Source: Bacillus pumilus (GTDB taxonomy: Bacteria > Bacillota > Bacilli > Bacillales > Bacillaceae). From it: a stretch of 64,000 nucleotides of DNA. Within the stretch, counting starts at the first letter, position 1. Every line of letters starts with the position of its first letter. The translations under genes and the position numbers were made by a program. The notes below the pieces were generated by a model. The model saw nothing but the letters and a program-made list of their open reading frames with translations, did no database searches and was not told the origin of the DNA. Shown here in pieces: positions 15,443 to 27,831 of this stretch. The DNA lies in contig NZ_LT906438.1 of the NCBI RefSeq assembly GCF_900186955.1, positions 1,054,001-1,118,000 on the forward strand. The letters run 5' to 3'.

Positions 15443-18400
15443 GTGGAGATTCAGTTTTTAGCAGGCAGATCGGGGAGTGGAAAAACGACTGCAATCTTAG
15501 AGGAAATCAAAGAACAGCTTCGACTTGATCCGTTGGGTCCGCCAATCATTTTTTTAGTCCCGGATCAAATGACATTTTTAATGGAATATGAGCTTGCGAA
15601 AACGTCTGAAGCTGGTGGAATGATCAGAGCTAAAGTATTTAGTTTCACTCGTCTTGCTTGGTCGATTTTACAGCAGACTGGTGGAGCGAATCGGCAATTT
15701 GTGACAAGCACAGGAATTCAAATGCTTTTAAGAAAAGTGATTGAAGAGCAGAAAGACAAGTTTAAAGTATTCAAAAAAGCGAGTGATAAGCCGGGGTTTG
15801 TGGAGCAAATCGAAAAAACGATGGCTGAATTCAAAAGATACTGTATGCTGCCAGAGGATATTGAGAAGATTTCAGCGTCTAGCATGCATTCAGAGTATAC
15901 AGAAGAAAGACGGGCAGCCGAAAAATTGCATGATCTCCATGTTCTTTATCAGCAGATGGAGCAGCATTTACAAGATGAATATGTGCACTCAGAAGACTAT
16001 TTGACTCTTCTTTCCCAGCAAATTCCTTCAGCTGAAGAAATAAAAGGAGCACACATCTATATAGATGGTTTTTATCAATTTACACCGCAGCAGCTTCTTG
16101 TCATCGAACAGCTCTTGCTGTATGCAGCAAAAATAACTGCGGCTTTCACAGTAGATCGATCCTATCATGATAGGCAGCCAAATGAACTTGATTTATTTCG
16201 TATGACAGGTAAAACGTATTTCCAGCTCTATCAGCTTGCTAAAGAGTGCGGAGCTGACATTTCTGAAAATATTTTTGAAAGAAATCATCGGCACCTTTAT
16301 ACACCAGATCTTGCTTATTTAGAACACCAATATGAGCATCGGCCCGTTCAGCCATATCAGGAAAACACCCCTCATCTCACAGTGTCTAAAAGTGCAAATA
16401 AACGAGCTGAAATTGAGGGAGTAGCGAGAGATATCCTTGATTTAGTGAGAGAAAAAGGACTCAGACTGCGAGATATCTCGATTGTAGCACGGCATGTAGA
16501 TGACTATAAAGATACGTTAAAAGAGGTTTTTCGAGATTACGATATTCCTTTTTTTATTGATGGAAATGAATCGATGCAGTATCATCCGCTCATTGAATTA
16601 ATTCGTTCGAGCTTGGATGTCATAAAAGGAAATTGGCGGTATGAAGCGGTATTTCGCTGCGTGAAAACAGAGTTCTTATTTCCGCTTGAAATCACTAAGA
16701 ACAAAGCGAGAGAGCAGGCAGATCAGCTTGAAAACTATTGCATTGCTTATGGTGTAAAAGGAGAGCGCTGGACAAACGGTTCCCGGTTTCATTACAGGCG
16801 TTTCCAATCATTAGATGAGGATTTCGGACAAACAGATCAAGAAATTGAAATGGAACAAATGCTAAATGACGTCAAAGAATGGATCGCGTCCCCGCTTTAC
16901 CAGTTGCAGAAAAGGCTCAAAAAAGCGCAAAAGGTAAGGGACATGGTAGAGGCTGTCTATGTCTTTTTAGAAGAGATACAAGTACCAGATAAGCTTGAAA
17001 AAGCGAGGCTTGAGGCTGAAGAAGCAGGTCGATTAGCTGAAGCAATGCAGCACGGGCAAGTATGGGATGCGGTGATTCAATTAATGGATGAATTTGTTGA
17101 CATGCTAGGTGACGAAGAGCTCTCATTTCCCTTATTCCAACAGATGATAGATACAGGGTTAGCTTCTCTAAAATTCGCTTTGATTCCGCCTTCACTCGAC
17201 CAAGTATTTATTGGAAGTATGGATTTATCCAGAATGTATCAAGTGAAGTGTACGTTTATCATTGGTGTAAATGATGGCGTTATTCCCGCACGTCCCTCTG
17301 ATGAGAGTGTATTGTCTGAGGATGACCGAGAATGGTTAAAACGAGCAGGAGCAGAGCTAGCAGAGACAGGAAAGGAACGGCTGCTAGATGAGCAATTTTT
17401 AATTTACCAAGCGTTATCAAGTCCATCCCATCATTTGTATCTATCCTATGCGGCTTCTGATGCAGAAGGACGTTCTCTATTGCCTTCGACACTCATCAAG
17501 TATTGCCAAGAGCTTATGCCAAATCATCAGCAGGCTCTTTATGTGTTAGATCCAGAACAGCTGGAAGACGATGAGCAATTAAAATTTGTAGCGAATGAGC
17601 ATGTTTCGTTGTCGTATACCATCTCACAGCTGCAGCAATGGCTCAATCAATATCCCATCAGCGGTGTATGGTGGAGTGTCTATAACTACTTAATGACATC
17701 TCCTCATCGGGATGTATCAAAAAACATCATGTCAAGCTTGTTCTTTACAAATCGAGCGAAGCCATTAAAGCCTAATGTCACAAAAGAGCTTTACGGTGAC
17801 CATATTCAGGGCAGTGTTTCAAGAATGGAGAAGTTCAATGCGTGTGCATTCTCTCACTTTGCTTCCCACGGTTTAAAACTAAAGGATCGACAATTTTACA
17901 AATTGGAAGCACCCGATATCGGCCAATTGTTTCACTCGGCTTTGAAGCATATTTCAGATACGCTAGTTGAACAAAAAAAGGATTGGAAAAACCTAACGAA
18001 GGAAGATTGTGTCACCTATTCAAGACATGCAATCGAACAGCTTGCTCCGCGTCTTCAAAAGGAAATTCTATTAAGCTCTAATCGGCATGCTTATATTAAA
18101 GAAAAGCTTCAGAAAATCTTGATTCGAGTCTCTTCTATATTAAGTGAACATGCCAAATTGAGTGGATTTTCTCCGGTAGGGCTTGAGTTAGGTTTTGGAG
18201 GTCAAGGGCCTTTGCCGCCGTTTACTTTTCAATTAAAGAATGGCTGCACGATGGAGCTTGTCGGAAGGATTGACAGGGTAGATAAGGCAGAAGGTTCAAA
18301 AGGGCTGCTTTTAAGAATCGTCGATTACAAATCCAGTGAGAAAGGTCTTGACCTAGCAGAAGTATACTATGGTCTTGCCTTGCAAATGCTCACATACTTA

Positions 18401-18952
18401 GACCTAACCATTACGTATTCGAAAGAGTGGCTCGGCGTAGAAGCAACGCCTGCTGGCATTTTATATTTCCATATTCATGATCCGCTCATTCAAGCACCGA
18501 TTCCACTTGCAGAGGATGAAATTGAGCAGGAAATCTTCAAGAAATTTAAAATGAAGGGTTTATTGCTTGAAGATGTGGAAGCAGTAAAGCTAATGGATCA
18601 AACGCTTGATTCAGGTAGATCGCAAGTCATTCAAGCCGGTTTGAAAAAGGATGGGTCTTTCCGTTCTGATTCGGCAGTTTTAAGTGAAGATCATTTCCAT
18701 ATACTCACACAACACGTTCGGCGCACATTTGAAGAAGCAGGCGAAAGAATTACAAATGGAGAGGTCGCAATTAATCCATATAAATTAAAGGATCAAACAC
18801 CTTGCCGCTTTTGTTCATTCAAGTCTATTTGCCAATTCGATGAATCAATAGAAGATAATGATTTTAGGGTGCTCACCTCTGAAAAGGATGATGTTGTGAT
18901 AGAACGGATCAAAAAAGAAGGGGATCAGTATGCAAATACCAAAACCGAATAA
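15443..18952 (+). CDS. addB: ATP-dependent helicase/nuclease subunit B, AddB
   Basis: About 1169 residues. AddB pairs with AddA to resect double-strand breaks up to a Chi site and load RecA. It starts with a Walker A box 'GRSGSGKT' in an inactivated helicase fold. The C-terminal RecB-type nuclease carries '[12 protein letters not shown]' and 'LRIVDYKSS'. Four cysteines that bind a [4Fe-4S] cluster are seen: one in '[13 protein letters not shown]' and three in '[10 protein letters not shown]'. GTG 15443 is preferred over 15431 because AAAGGTG sits 9 nt before it and the protein then begins like B. subtilis AddB. It overlaps addA by 23 bases. Confidence 0.97.
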   Translation: MEIQFLAGRSGSGKTTAILEEIKEQLRLDPLGPPIIFLVPDQMTFLMEYELAKTSEAGGMIRAKVFSFTRLAWSILQQTGGANRQFVTSTGIQMLLRKVIEEQKDKFKVFKKASDKPGFVEQIEKTMAEFKRYCMLPEDIEKISASSMHSEYTEERRAAEKLHDLHVLYQQMEQHLQDEYVHSEDYLTLLSQQIPSAEEIKGAHIYIDGFYQFTPQQLLVIEQLLLYAAKITAAFTVDRSYHDRQPNELDLFRMTGKTYFQLYQLAKECGADISENIFERNHRHLYTPDLAYLEHQYEHRPVQPYQENTPHLTVSKSANKRAEIEGVARDILDLVREKGLRLRDISIVARHVDDYKDTLKEVFRDYDIPFFIDGNESMQYHPLIELIRSSLDVIKGNWRYEAVFRCVKTEFLFPLEITKNKAREQADQLENYCIAYGVKGERWTNGSRFHYRRFQSLDEDFGQTDQEIEMEQMLNDVKEWIASPLYQLQKRLKKAQKVRDMVEAVYVFLEEIQVPDKLEKARLEAEEAGRLAEAMQHGQVWDAVIQLMDEFVDMLGDEELSFPLFQQMIDTGLASLKFALIPPSLDQVFIGSMDLSRMYQVKCTFIIGVNDGVIPARPSDESVLSEDDREWLKRAGAELAETGKERLLDEQFLIYQALSSPSHHLYLSYAASDAEGRSLLPSTLIKYCQELMPNHQQALYVLDPEQLEDDEQLKFVANEHVSLSYTISQLQQWLNQYPISGVWWSVYNYLMTSPHRDVSKNIMSSLFFTNRAKPLKPNVTKELYGDHIQGSVSRMEKFNACAFSHFASHGLKLKDRQFYKLEAPDIGQLFHSALKHISDTLVEQKKDWKNLTKEDCVTYSRHAIEQLAPRLQKEILLSSNRHAYIKEKLQKILIRVSSILSEHAKLSGFSPVGLELGFGGQGPLPPFTFQLKNGCTMELVGRIDRVDKAEGSKGLLLRIVDYKSSEKGLDLAEVYYGLALQMLTYLDLTITYSKEWLGVEATPAGILYFHIHDPLIQAPIPLAEDEIEQEIFKKFKMKGLLLEDVEAVKLMDQTLDSGRSQVIQAGLKKDGSFRSDSAVLSEDHFHILTQHVRRTFEEAGERITNGEVAINPYKLKDQTPCRFCSFKSICQFDESIEDNDFRVLTSEKDDVVIERIKKEGDQYANTKTE

Positions 18953-21900
18953 CAGTACGTGGACGGATGACCAGTGGGAAGCCATCGTTTCAGAAGGACA
19001 AGATATCTTGGTTGCGGCGGCGGCAGGGTCAGGTAAAACAGCTGTTTTGGTTGAACGCCTGATTCGAAAAATGACCCGGCCTGAACATCCAGTTGATGTG
19101 GATCGTCTGCTCGTTGTGACTTTCACAAATGCTTCTGCGGCAGAGATGAAGCATCGGATCACAGAAGCACTTGAAAAAGAATTAGCCAAAAACCCTGGGT
19201 CTCTTCATATGAGAAGGCAGCTGTCCCTCATGAATCGAGCCAATATTTCAACCTTGCACTCCTTTTGCTTGCAGGTTTTGCGCACCTTTTACTATGAAAT
19301 TGATCTTGATCCAGGCTTTCGTTTGGCTGACCAAACAGAAGGAGAATTATTAGGAGATGAAGTGTTAGACGAACTGTTTGAGGATGAATATAAGGCTGGA
19401 AAGCCATCATTCTTTGAATTGGTTGATCGTTATACATCTGACCGTCACGACTTAGATTTGCAATGGCTCGTGAAGAGAATTTATGAGTTTTCGAGATCTC
19501 ATCCTTCTCCGGAGCAATGGATGCGGGCATTTCTTTCACTTTATGATGTAGATGCTCAAACAAAAGTAGAAGAATTACCGTTTTATCCATATATCAAAGA
19601 AGATCTTTCTCTCGTTCTCCGGAGCTGCCAGGAGCTGCTTGAACGAGCTCTTTCGCTATCAAAAGAACCGGGCGGCCCAGCACCGAGAGCAGAGAATTTT
19701 ATAGATGATTTAGAGCAAGTCAATGAATTAATCCGTCATCAAGATGATTTTGAGAAGCTTTATGAGCTTTTGCCGAACGTCAATTTTAAAAGGCTCAAAA
19801 CGTGCAAAGGGGACGAATATGACCCTGCTCTCTTAGAAAAATCCACAGATGCACGTAATCAAGCAAAAAAACAATTAGAAAAACTAAAAGATGAATACTT
19901 CATGCGCAGTCCTGCCCAACATTTAAAAAGCTTAGCTGAAATGAAGCCAGTTGTGGAGACGCTTGTAGAGCTTGTGATCCAATTTGGTGAGCGTTTCGAA
20001 AGAGCGAAGCAGGAAAAGTCAATTGTCGACTTTTCGGATTTAGAGCACTATTGCTTACGCATTTTAGCGGAGCAGGATGCAGAAGGACATTTGATCGAAA
20101 CAGAAGCTGCCAAATACTATCAACAGCAGTTTGAAGAAGTGCTCGTTGATGAATACCAGGATACAAACCTTGTACAAGAAACGATTTTAAAGCTTGTATC
20201 TAAGGGGAAACATTCTGCAGAGGGCAATCTGTTTATGGTTGGTGATGTAAAGCAGTCAATTTATCGTTTTAGGCTGGCAGAGCCTATGCTCTTTTTAAAC
20301 AAATATAAACACTTTCAACCAGACGGCAAAGAAACAGGGAAGAGAATCGATTTAAATAAAAACTTCCGTAGCCGTTCAGATGTTTTAGATAGTACGAACT
20401 TTTTGTTCAAGCAGCTGATGGGGGAAACAGTGGGAGAAATTGAATATGATGAACAAGCTGAATTAAAGCTTGGAGCGAGTTATCCAGAAAGCAAAGATAC
20501 AACGACAGAAATGCTTCTTGTCCACTTAGATCAGCAGGAAGCAGAAACCGGCGAAGAGCGAGAAGAGCTCGAGACCGTCCAATTTGAAGCGAGAATCATT
20601 GCTAAAAAAATAAAAGAATTAGTGGAGCAGCCATTTCAAGTGTACGATGCAAAGCAGCAAATGACCCGTAATTTGCAGTATCGTGACATTGTCATTTTGC
20701 TTCGGTCTATGCCTTGGGCTCCACAAATGATGGAGGAATTAAAGAAGCAGGGAATCCCTGTATATGCGAATCTTTCCTCTGGTTATTTTGAAGCAACAGA
20801 GGTGTCTGTCATTCTTTCATTGTTAAAAGTCATCGATAATCCATATCAGGATATCCCGCTTGCTGCTGTTTTAAGATCACCTATTGTTCATTTAGACGAA
20901 AATGAATTGGCTCTGATTCGAACGAGTGATAAAAAAGGCACGTATTATGATGCTGTAAAGGCATTCATGAGTGTGACGCATTCTGATCACCCTACATGCA
21001 AAAAACTAGAGCGATTTTTCCAATTACTGCGCAAGTGGCGTGATTTTTCTATCAATCATTCGGTGGCAGAATTAATTTGGGAAGTCTACCGTGATACGCA
21101 GTATCTTGATTATGTTGGCGGAATGCCTGGAGGTAAGCAGCGACAGGCAAATCTTCGTGCCCTTTATGACCGGGCTAAGCAATACGAAAAAGCTGCCTTT
21201 AGAGGGCTATTCCGATTCCTTCGTTTTATTGAAAGAATGCAGGAGCGTGGGGATGATCTTGGTGCAGCAAAAACGTTCAGTGAAACAGAGGACGTTGTGC
21301 GCATGATGACGATCCACAGCAGTAAAGGATTAGAATTTCCAGTCGTCTTTACCGCAGGGCTCGGCAGAAACTTTAATATGATGGACTTAAACCAGTCTTA
21401 TTTACTTGATAAAGAACTAGGCTTTGGAAGCAAGTACATCCATCCTGAGCTGAGAATTAGTTATGCGACATTACCGCTTGTGGCGATGAAAAAAAAGATG
21501 AGAACAGAGTTGTTATCTGAAGAATTAAGGGTCCTATATGTAGCGCTCACAAGGGCTAAAGAAAAATTATTTCTAGTCGGCTCTGTCAAAAATCAGGTGA
21601 AAGCATTAAGCAAATGGCAAAATGCCGCAACCGGAGAAGAGTGGCTGCTCCCTGATTTTGAACGGTATCAATCGAAAACATACTTAGATTTCATTGGCCC
21701 TGCCCTTATCCGTCATCAAGCGATGTCATCTGTTTTAGAAGAAACAGGAGATATTGTTCTTTCGCATCCGTCTACATTCACTATCTCATTTACGCAAGCT
21801 TCTGATCTTTTAAAGGAAGATATGTCACTTGAAAAAAAGGAGCAAGACGAGATTGTACAAGCATTGATCGATGGTCTACCTGTTGAAGGATATGGTGATG

Positions 21901-22628
21901 CTGATGAGAAGGTGGCAGAGAGACTCTCATGGAAATATCCGTATCTAGCGGCCTCGCAAGTCGGCACAAAGCAGTCTGTTTCCGAGATAAAAAGAATGAA
22001 AGAAATACAGGATGAGTACAGTGTTCCTTCTTCTATTCGAAAAGCTCGTGCAACATTGTATGACCGGCCAGCTTTCATGAAGAAGAAAACACTCACTGCC
22101 GCAGAACAAGGCACCGCAATGCATACAGTGATGCAGCATATCCCGCTTCCTTCTGAGGAGCCCTATGATGAATCACGTATAGGACACCTGCTCGAATCCT
22201 TACAGCAGCGAGACTTGCTAACAGATGAGCAGATCCAGTCAATTAATCAAGAAGGAATTGCTGCTTTCTTCTCTACTTCAATTGGTCAAAAATTGCTAAA
22301 AGCGGACTGGGTGAAACGAGAGGTGTCATTTAGTTTGGTGTTACCTGTTAAAGAGGTATACAGTCATATTGATACTGAGGGAGAGCCTGTTCTGATTCAA
22401 GGAATGATTGACTGTTTATTTGAAACAGATGGAAAGCTATATTTACTAGATTATAAAACTGATAGAGTACAAGGCAGATATACAGTTGACGCTGCTGAAC
22501 CGATCTTGAAAAAGCGTTATGAAACCCAAATAGCGTTATATGCAAAAGCTGTAGAGCGTTTGACAAACAGAACATTAGAGGAGAAAATTCTCTATTTCTT
22601 CGATGGGAATTTAGAAATCTCTTTATAA
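18930..22628 (+). CDS. addA: ATP-dependent helicase/nuclease subunit A, AddA
   Basis: 1232 residues, the same length as B. subtilis AddA. UvrD-type SF1A helicase with Walker A '[16 protein letters not shown]' near residue 30, motif II '[10 protein letters not shown]', motif III/IV region '[12 protein letters not shown]' and motif V/VI '[14 protein letters not shown]' and '[14 protein letters not shown]'. The C-terminal RecB nuclease has '[24 protein letters not shown]', whose Asp and Lys are catalytic. It is the 3'-5' translocating motor and one of the two nucleases of AddAB. ATG with AAGGGGATC upstream, inside the end of addB, so translation is coupled. Confidence 0.98.
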   Translation: MQIPKPNNSTWTDDQWEAIVSEGQDILVAAAAGSGKTAVLVERLIRKMTRPEHPVDVDRLLVVTFTNASAAEMKHRITEALEKELAKNPGSLHMRRQLSLMNRANISTLHSFCLQVLRTFYYEIDLDPGFRLADQTEGELLGDEVLDELFEDEYKAGKPSFFELVDRYTSDRHDLDLQWLVKRIYEFSRSHPSPEQWMRAFLSLYDVDAQTKVEELPFYPYIKEDLSLVLRSCQELLERALSLSKEPGGPAPRAENFIDDLEQVNELIRHQDDFEKLYELLPNVNFKRLKTCKGDEYDPALLEKSTDARNQAKKQLEKLKDEYFMRSPAQHLKSLAEMKPVVETLVELVIQFGERFERAKQEKSIVDFSDLEHYCLRILAEQDAEGHLIETEAAKYYQQQFEEVLVDEYQDTNLVQETILKLVSKGKHSAEGNLFMVGDVKQSIYRFRLAEPMLFLNKYKHFQPDGKETGKRIDLNKNFRSRSDVLDSTNFLFKQLMGETVGEIEYDEQAELKLGASYPESKDTTTEMLLVHLDQQEAETGEEREELETVQFEARIIAKKIKELVEQPFQVYDAKQQMTRNLQYRDIVILLRSMPWAPQMMEELKKQGIPVYANLSSGYFEATEVSVILSLLKVIDNPYQDIPLAAVLRSPIVHLDENELALIRTSDKKGTYYDAVKAFMSVTHSDHPTCKKLERFFQLLRKWRDFSINHSVAELIWEVYRDTQYLDYVGGMPGGKQRQANLRALYDRAKQYEKAAFRGLFRFLRFIERMQERGDDLGAAKTFSETEDVVRMMTIHSSKGLEFPVVFTAGLGRNFNMMDLNQSYLLDKELGFGSKYIHPELRISYATLPLVAMKKKMRTELLSEELRVLYVALTRAKEKLFLVGSVKNQVKALSKWQNAATGEEWLLPDFERYQSKTYLDFIGPALIRHQAMSSVLEETGDIVLSHPSTFTISFTQASDLLKEDMSLEKKEQDEIVQALIDGLPVEGYGDADEKVAERLSWKYPYLAASQVGTKQSVSEIKRMKEIQDEYSVPSSIRKARATLYDRPAFMKKKTLTAAEQGTAMHTVMQHIPLPSEEPYDESRIGHLLESLQQRDLLTDEQIQSINQEGIAAFFSTSIGQKLLKADWVKREVSFSLVLPVKEVYSHIDTEGEPVLIQGMIDCLFETDGKLYLLDYKTDRVQGRYTVDAAEPILKKRYETQIALYAKAVERLTNRTLEEKILYFFDGNLEISL

Positions 22629-22654
22629 ATGGTTCGGAATGAGAGGTGAATCAC

Positions 22655-23830
22655 ATGAGGATTCTGCATACAGCGGATTGGCATTTAGGGAAAACCCTTG
22701 AAGGTCGAAGCCGGCTTGATGAGCAAGCACAGTTTTTAGATGAACTGTATCAAATCGTGAAAGACGAACACATTGATGTCATTGTGATGGCCGGTGATGC
22801 CTTTGATACAGTGAATCCGCCTGCTAGAGCAGAGCAGCTTTTTTATGAAAGTCTATCTGCCTTATCTGATAAAGGAAAACGGCAGGTAGTGGTCATTTCA
22901 GGCAACCACGATAATCCGGATCGCTTATCAGCTGCATCTCCTTTAACAAATGATCAAGGGATTCATTTAATTGGATATCCGACAAATGACATCATCCGTG
23001 TCGATGTTCCTTCTGCGGATGAACGTTTATCCATTGCAGCACTCGCTTATCCGTCTGAGGCGAGACTAAATGAGGTGCTAGCTGAAACATTTGAAGAGAA
23101 ATTGCTTCGTGATCATTACAATTTAAAGATTCAACAAGCGTTTCAACATTTAAGTACTCAATTTCAACCGGATACAGTCAATATGGCAACAAGCCACATT
23201 TATGTGGCAGGAGGAAGTCAAACAGATTCAGAAAGACCGATTGAAGTAGGCGGCGCCTATACCGTTGCGGCTGAAAGCCTGCCAGAAGCAGCTTGCTATG
23301 TTGCACTTGGTCATTTGCACAGGCCGCAAACGATCAAACGTGCCAAAACGATTGCTCGTTATTCTGGATCACCTCTTGCTTATAGCTTTTCTGAATCAGG
23401 CTACGCCAAATCAGTCACAATTGTAGAGGCAAAACCGAATGAAAAAGCGAGCTGGAAAGAAGTGTTTTTATCAAGCGGAAAACCACTTATGAAATGGAAG
23501 GCGACTGAGGGACTGAGTCAAGTGTACGAGTGGCTGGATGAAAAACGGGATCTTCAGGCGTGGATTGATCTAGAGATTCATTTAACAGACCAGCTCTCTA
23601 TTGAAGAGATTCATCAGCTCCGAAAGCAGCATAACGGGTTTGTTCACATTCGTCCAAAGTTCAAAGAACTACAGCAAATAGAAGAGCAAAAGCAAGTGGA
23701 AAAACTCTCGATCGAAGAGAGGTTCGTGAAGTTTTATGAGCGCCAGACAGGTGGCGGTCTGCCTGATGAAAAAACAGTCAAACTGTTTTTAGAGCTAGCC
23801 AATGATATGCAAGAGGAGGAAGCGACTTGA
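22655..23830 (+). CDS. sbcD: Exonuclease subunit SbcD
   Basis: 391 residues. Mre11-type calcineurin-like metallophosphoesterase with all phosphodiesterase motifs: 'HTADWHLGK', 'MAGDAFDT', 'ISGNHDNPD', 'MATSHIYV', 'ALGHLHRPQ'. With SbcC it forms a Mn-dependent complex that opens hairpin and protein-blocked DNA ends. ATG 22655 sits 8 nt after GAGAGG; a GTG three codons earlier is less likely. Third gene of the addBA-sbcDC operon; its stop overlaps the sbcC start (TTGA). Confidence 0.96.
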   Translation: MRILHTADWHLGKTLEGRSRLDEQAQFLDELYQIVKDEHIDVIVMAGDAFDTVNPPARAEQLFYESLSALSDKGKRQVVVISGNHDNPDRLSAASPLTNDQGIHLIGYPTNDIIRVDVPSADERLSIAALAYPSEARLNEVLAETFEEKLLRDHYNLKIQQAFQHLSTQFQPDTVNMATSHIYVAGGSQTDSERPIEVGGAYTVAAESLPEAACYVALGHLHRPQTIKRAKTIARYSGSPLAYSFSESGYAKSVTIVEAKPNEKASWKEVFLSSGKPLMKWKATEGLSQVYEWLDEKRDLQAWIDLEIHLTDQLSIEEIHQLRKQHNGFVHIRPKFKELQQIEEQKQVEKLSIEERFVKFYERQTGGGLPDEKTVKLFLELANDMQEEEAT

Positions 23831-26800
23831 AGCCGATTACGCTGACCATTAAAGGACTTCATAGCTTCAGAGAAGAACAAATAATTGACTTTAGCTCATT
23901 ATGTGATGCGGGTGTGTTTGGCATATTTGGACCGACAGGAAGTGGAAAGTCTTCCATATTAGACGCCATGACACTGGCACTCTATGGCAAAGTGGAGCGT
24001 GCGTTAAATAATACACATGGTATTTTGAACCAAGCGGAAGAAAAGCTGTCGGTTTCCTTTACATTTGCTTTGCAAAAGGAACACCACATTTCTTATAAAG
24101 TTGAACGTGCTTTCAAACGAGCGGATGAAATGAAAGTCAGAACGACATTATGCCGCCTAATTGAAATCGGTGATACGCAGACAGTTCTCGCAGATAAAGC
24201 GAGTGAGGTGAATCGTAAAGTAGAAGAACTACTCGGATTAACCATTGATGACTTTACCCGTGCGGTTGTCTTACCTCAAGGGAAGTTTGCAGAATTTCTC
24301 TCCCTCAAAGGGGCAGACAGACGTCAAATGCTTCAGCGGTTGTTTAACTTGGAGAAATATGGAGATCAACTCGTCAAGCGATTGCGTGCAAAGGCTCAAA
24401 AGCATTATGGGCAAAAAAATGAACTGCTAGCTGAACTGAATGGTTTAGGAGAAGCTGGTCCAGAGGCGCTGGCAAAAGCAAAGGAAGCAGCTGAGCAGGC
24501 AAAGGCTATTTTTCATGAGAAAAAACAAGCGCGGGACGAAGCGTTCACTGCTTTTACAAAGGCGCAAGCGATCTGGCAGTATCAAAAGGAACAAGAAGCT
24601 TACGAGACTGAACAAAACAAGCTGAATTTACTGGCACCATCAATAGAAGAGAAAAAGACGAAGCTCCATATCGCAGAGCAGGCAGAGACGCTAAAGCCCT
24701 ATGCGGATGCATTGACAAAGGCTGAAAAACAGCTTTCTCAAGCATCGAAAGAGAAAGAGGAAGCAGAAAAGCAGCTGCTGCATCAACGAACGATCTATGA
24801 TCAAATGGCGCGGGAGTATGAGCAAGCCCGGCAAAAGAAAATAGAGACAGAGCCAGACCTTCTCCAAAAGAAAGAACAGCTGATTCAGCTAAAAGAAATT
24901 GAACGTAAAAAAGAGGCAGCTTTTCAGGAAAAGACGAGCATAGAGCGCCAAAAAAATGAAAAAGCGCAGCAGCTCCTCCAAAAGAAGAAAGAAGCGGAGA
25001 ATCTCCAATCTCTATTAGAGCGTGCACTAACGAAACAAACACAGCTGAAGCATGAGCTGGAGCAGTTACAAGTATCAGTTAAAGAACGCAAAAGTGTACA
25101 GGATGCTTTACGTTTAAGTGAAAATGTTGAAAGAATAAACCTCAGCATTCAAAAGGAAAAGCAAAGGCTGGAGGAGCTCAACAAGCGAGCCTCACAGACA
25201 TCAGAAGCATATGAAAAGCTTCAAAAGCAGCAAAACGACCATCATGAAAAAATAGACCAATCGTTTCAAGCAATTGAACACCTCTATTTTTATGTATGTG
25301 AACTCGAACGAGCTCTGACAGAATGGAGTCAAAAAGAACAACAACAGAAACTCGAAAAATTAAAGCAGCGTGATGCGGTAAGGGCGGCAGAATTAAGAAA
25401 AGAATTAGCGGCAGAGCTAGTAGAAGGTGAGCCATGTCCGGTTTGTGGCTCAATTCATCATGATCCAAAGGCTTTGGAATCCAAGGACCATGAAGAAACC
25501 GTGGCACAAGTCGATGAAGTCATTCAACGGATGGACAAAGAGCTCAAGCAGGCAGAAGAGTATGGGAGAGACATGTATGCCGCAAAGCAGCTCCTCGAAA
25601 CGCATGCCAATCAATTAGTGAAACAATTCGCTTTCTTATCTCAGAAAGCCCATGGGGCGGAAGTCGCTGCAGCAGTAGAAAAAACGGTACAAAATCCGCA
25701 GTCTTTGCAGGGTCTGGTGCAAGAATGGAAAGGCATAAAACAGGATACTCAAGAAGTTGAACATAAACGAGCTCGTTTAATGGATGAAACGCATGATCAA
25801 GTAGCAGAGATGAGCAAGATAAAAGAGCAAATGACTTTTGAACAGCAGCGCATCGAAGAATTAGAGGTGCTGATCAAAGAGTTTGATGCTGAGCTTTCAG
25901 AGCAAACGACTCAATTTGAACAGACCTTCCCGCATCTTACATTGAATCAAGTACAAGAAATGCAAAAGCAAATCGATGAAAAGGACCAACAAGCGGAAGG
26001 CTATAAAGAACGTATTGAGAAAAGCATTACGTTTTTGGAAGAAAAACAGCTAGCAAAAGAGCAGCTGCAGACAGTGATATACAATGTCGAGAAAGAACTT
26101 GATAAACTAGCGCATCAGTTAGAAAGTCAGCAGCAGCTTATCCAACAATATGAAACAGATTTAGGCCGATATCCATTAAAAGCTGCCTCTATTTCTGATG
26201 AACTTATAGAGGTTGAACACACCCTTTCTCTTCTTAATGAGAAAGAGCAGCAATCGTACAAGCAATTGCAGTACGCGCAGCAGTTGTTTAGTGAAGCGCA
26301 AAGTCATTTTTCAAGCAGTGAGCGTCAGCTTCAAGAGGCGAACAGGCGAAAACAAGAAGCAGACGCAGCATGGGAAAAAGAAGCAGCATCTTCTCCTTTT
26401 CATATGCCGCAGGAAATTGAGTCTGTTTCAATGGAACAGCCAGTACGTCAATCGGTCAAACAGGAAATTGAGGAGTTTGAGGATAAAAGAAAGGAATGTG
26501 CCGCAAACTTAAAGCGAATTTCTGAATTACTGAAAGAAGAGTCACTGGATGAAAAGCAGTGGACGGACATTCAGCACAGAAAAGCTGCAGCTGAAAAAGC
26601 ATTGGAAGAAGCGACAGCAATGAGTGGGTCCGCACATGAACACCTGCGTGTGATTGAAGAGAATCATCAGCGCTTTGCAAGTATTCACGAACGATTGGAA
26701 GCACTGCAGGAAGAAATTGATCGCCTTGATAAACTGCAAACTGTTTTTAAAGGGAATACGTTTGTTGAATTTTTAGCAGAAGAACAGCTGGAAAGTGTCA

Positions 26801-27225
26801 GTCGTGATGCATCCGCCCGCTTAGGTATGTTGACGAGACAAAGATATGCGATTGAGGTCGACTCAGAAGGCGGCTTTGTTATGCGTGATGATGCAAATGG
26901 AGGTGTCAGGCGTCCTGTGTCCAGCTTGTCCGGCGGGGAAACTTTCTTGACATCGCTGGCGCTGGCGCTTGCTCTTTCTGCACAAATTCAGCTGAGAGGT
27001 GAATTCCCGCTGCAATTCTTTTTCCTTGATGAAGGATTCGGTACGCTCGATCAAGACTTGCTTGATACGGTCATTACCGCATTAGAGAAGCTACAGTCTC
27101 ACAATTTAGCAGTTGGTGTTATTAGCCACGTGGAAGAATTGAAAATGAGACTACCGAAGAAACTGATTGTCCATCCAGCAGATCCAAGCGGGAAAGGGAC
27201 AACGGTCTCAATGGAATTAATGTAA
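23827..27225 (+). CDS. sbcC: Exonuclease subunit SbcC
   Basis: 1132-residue SMC/Rad50-type ATPase. Walker A 'FGPTGSGKSSILDAM' near residue 40, Q-loop region 'VVLPQGKFAEFLSLKG', then a very long coiled coil interrupted by the zinc hook 'GEPCPVCGSIHHD' near residue 537. The C-terminal ATPase half has signature 'SSLSGGETFLTSLALALAL' and Walker B 'FFFLDEGFGTLD'. TTG start, translationally coupled to sbcD. Antisense frames inside the coiled coil are shadows. Confidence 0.97.
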   Translation: MKPITLTIKGLHSFREEQIIDFSSLCDAGVFGIFGPTGSGKSSILDAMTLALYGKVERALNNTHGILNQAEEKLSVSFTFALQKEHHISYKVERAFKRADEMKVRTTLCRLIEIGDTQTVLADKASEVNRKVEELLGLTIDDFTRAVVLPQGKFAEFLSLKGADRRQMLQRLFNLEKYGDQLVKRLRAKAQKHYGQKNELLAELNGLGEAGPEALAKAKEAAEQAKAIFHEKKQARDEAFTAFTKAQAIWQYQKEQEAYETEQNKLNLLAPSIEEKKTKLHIAEQAETLKPYADALTKAEKQLSQASKEKEEAEKQLLHQRTIYDQMAREYEQARQKKIETEPDLLQKKEQLIQLKEIERKKEAAFQEKTSIERQKNEKAQQLLQKKKEAENLQSLLERALTKQTQLKHELEQLQVSVKERKSVQDALRLSENVERINLSIQKEKQRLEELNKRASQTSEAYEKLQKQQNDHHEKIDQSFQAIEHLYFYVCELERALTEWSQKEQQQKLEKLKQRDAVRAAELRKELAAELVEGEPCPVCGSIHHDPKALESKDHEETVAQVDEVIQRMDKELKQAEEYGRDMYAAKQLLETHANQLVKQFAFLSQKAHGAEVAAAVEKTVQNPQSLQGLVQEWKGIKQDTQEVEHKRARLMDETHDQVAEMSKIKEQMTFEQQRIEELEVLIKEFDAELSEQTTQFEQTFPHLTLNQVQEMQKQIDEKDQQAEGYKERIEKSITFLEEKQLAKEQLQTVIYNVEKELDKLAHQLESQQQLIQQYETDLGRYPLKAASISDELIEVEHTLSLLNEKEQQSYKQLQYAQQLFSEAQSHFSSSERQLQEANRRKQEADAAWEKEAASSPFHMPQEIESVSMEQPVRQSVKQEIEEFEDKRKECAANLKRISELLKEESLDEKQWTDIQHRKAAAEKALEEATAMSGSAHEHLRVIEENHQRFASIHERLEALQEEIDRLDKLQTVFKGNTFVEFLAEEQLESVSRDASARLGMLTRQRYAIEVDSEGGFVMRDDANGGVRRPVSSLSGGETFLTSLALALALSAQIQLRGEFPLQFFFLDEGFGTLDQDLLDTVITALEKLQSHNLAVGVISHVEELKMRLPKKLIVHPADPSGKGTTVSMELM

Positions 27226-27244
27226 ATGTTGAGGTGATAACAGG

Positions 27245-27544
27245 GTGGCAAAGCAAACCATTGGATTATGTGAGCTGTGCGGAAGACAACATGTCCTGCT
27301 TACAGAACACCACTTAACACCAAGAGAAGAAGGTGGGGCATTTTTACCGACTGCCTTCCTGTGTATCCCCTGCCATAAACAAGTGCATGCTCTCTTTACA
27401 AACCAGGAGCTTGCCGCACGCTTGAATACACTTGATGCACTAAGGCAGGATGAAAAGCTTGCATCGTACATCAAATGGATTCGAAAACAGCCGGCAAGCA
27501 AGCTGGTTAAAACAAAAAAATCGAGACAACGCAGAAAAAAATAA
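27245..27544 (+). CDS. yisB: HNH-type zinc protein YisB
   Basis: 99 residues. Two zinc-binding Cys pairs, 'CELCGRQ' and 'CIPCHKQVH', bracket 'LTEHHLTPRE', giving the HNH endonuclease arrangement. A lysine/arginine-rich tail ('KTKKSRQRRKK') could contact nucleic acid. Function unproven; its fixed place at the end of the addBA-sbcDC operon in Bacillus suggests a link to DNA-end processing. GTG start 7 nt after GAGGTGA. Confidence 0.85.
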   Translation: MAKQTIGLCELCGRQHVLLTEHHLTPREEGGAFLPTAFLCIPCHKQVHALFTNQELAARLNTLDALRQDEKLASYIKWIRKQPASKLVKTKKSRQRRKK

Positions 27545-27597
27545 GCATAAAAAGCGCTCCTCTCAATGAAATGCCTTTAGAGGAGCTGCTTTATGCA
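27545..27597. terminator. Bidirectional terminator between yisB and gerPF
   Basis: Long imperfect stem: GCATAAA...GCTCCTCT at 27545-27563 pairs with AGAGGAGC...TTTATGC at 27579-27596. It serves the repair operon and the convergent gerP operon, whose last stop codon lies inside it. Confidence 0.75.
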
Positions 27598-27809
27598 TTG
27601 CCTACCATATTCTGATCATTTAAGTCAGGATCCACATAGTTGGTGGCGCTAATGCCATTATTTAATATCAAGAAATCTCCGGTATTCCCCGCTCCAGAGC
27701 CTAAAGCAGATTTTGATGAACTCTTAGGCGACAGATAGAATGAATCACCGACGTTTACGACGCCTCCAGAAATAGAGTTAATGTAAATGGGTCCGACAAT
27801 TGCTGGCAT
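27591..27809 (-). CDS. gerPF: Spore germination protein GerPF
   Basis: About 72 residues beginning 'MPAIVGPIYINSISGGVVNVGDSFYLSPKSSSK', the GerPA/GerPF family signature, and ending 'DQNMVGN'. GerP proteins are made in the mother cell and allow germinants to cross the spore coat. The ATG at 27809 is 9 nt from AAAGG, whereas the ATG at 27818 abuts it. Last gene of the gerPABCDEF operon. Confidence 0.95.
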   Translation of the reverse strand: MPAIVGPIYINSISGGVVNVGDSFYLSPKSSSKSALGSGAGNTGDFLILNNGISATNYVDPDLNDQNMVGNA

Positions 27810-27831
27810 AATCGACATCCTTTATTCGAAG

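Noticed and set aside
24554..25042. 162-codon minus-strand open frame inside sbcC
   Set aside because: A shadow of the low-complexity coiled-coil codons of sbcC; no start signal.
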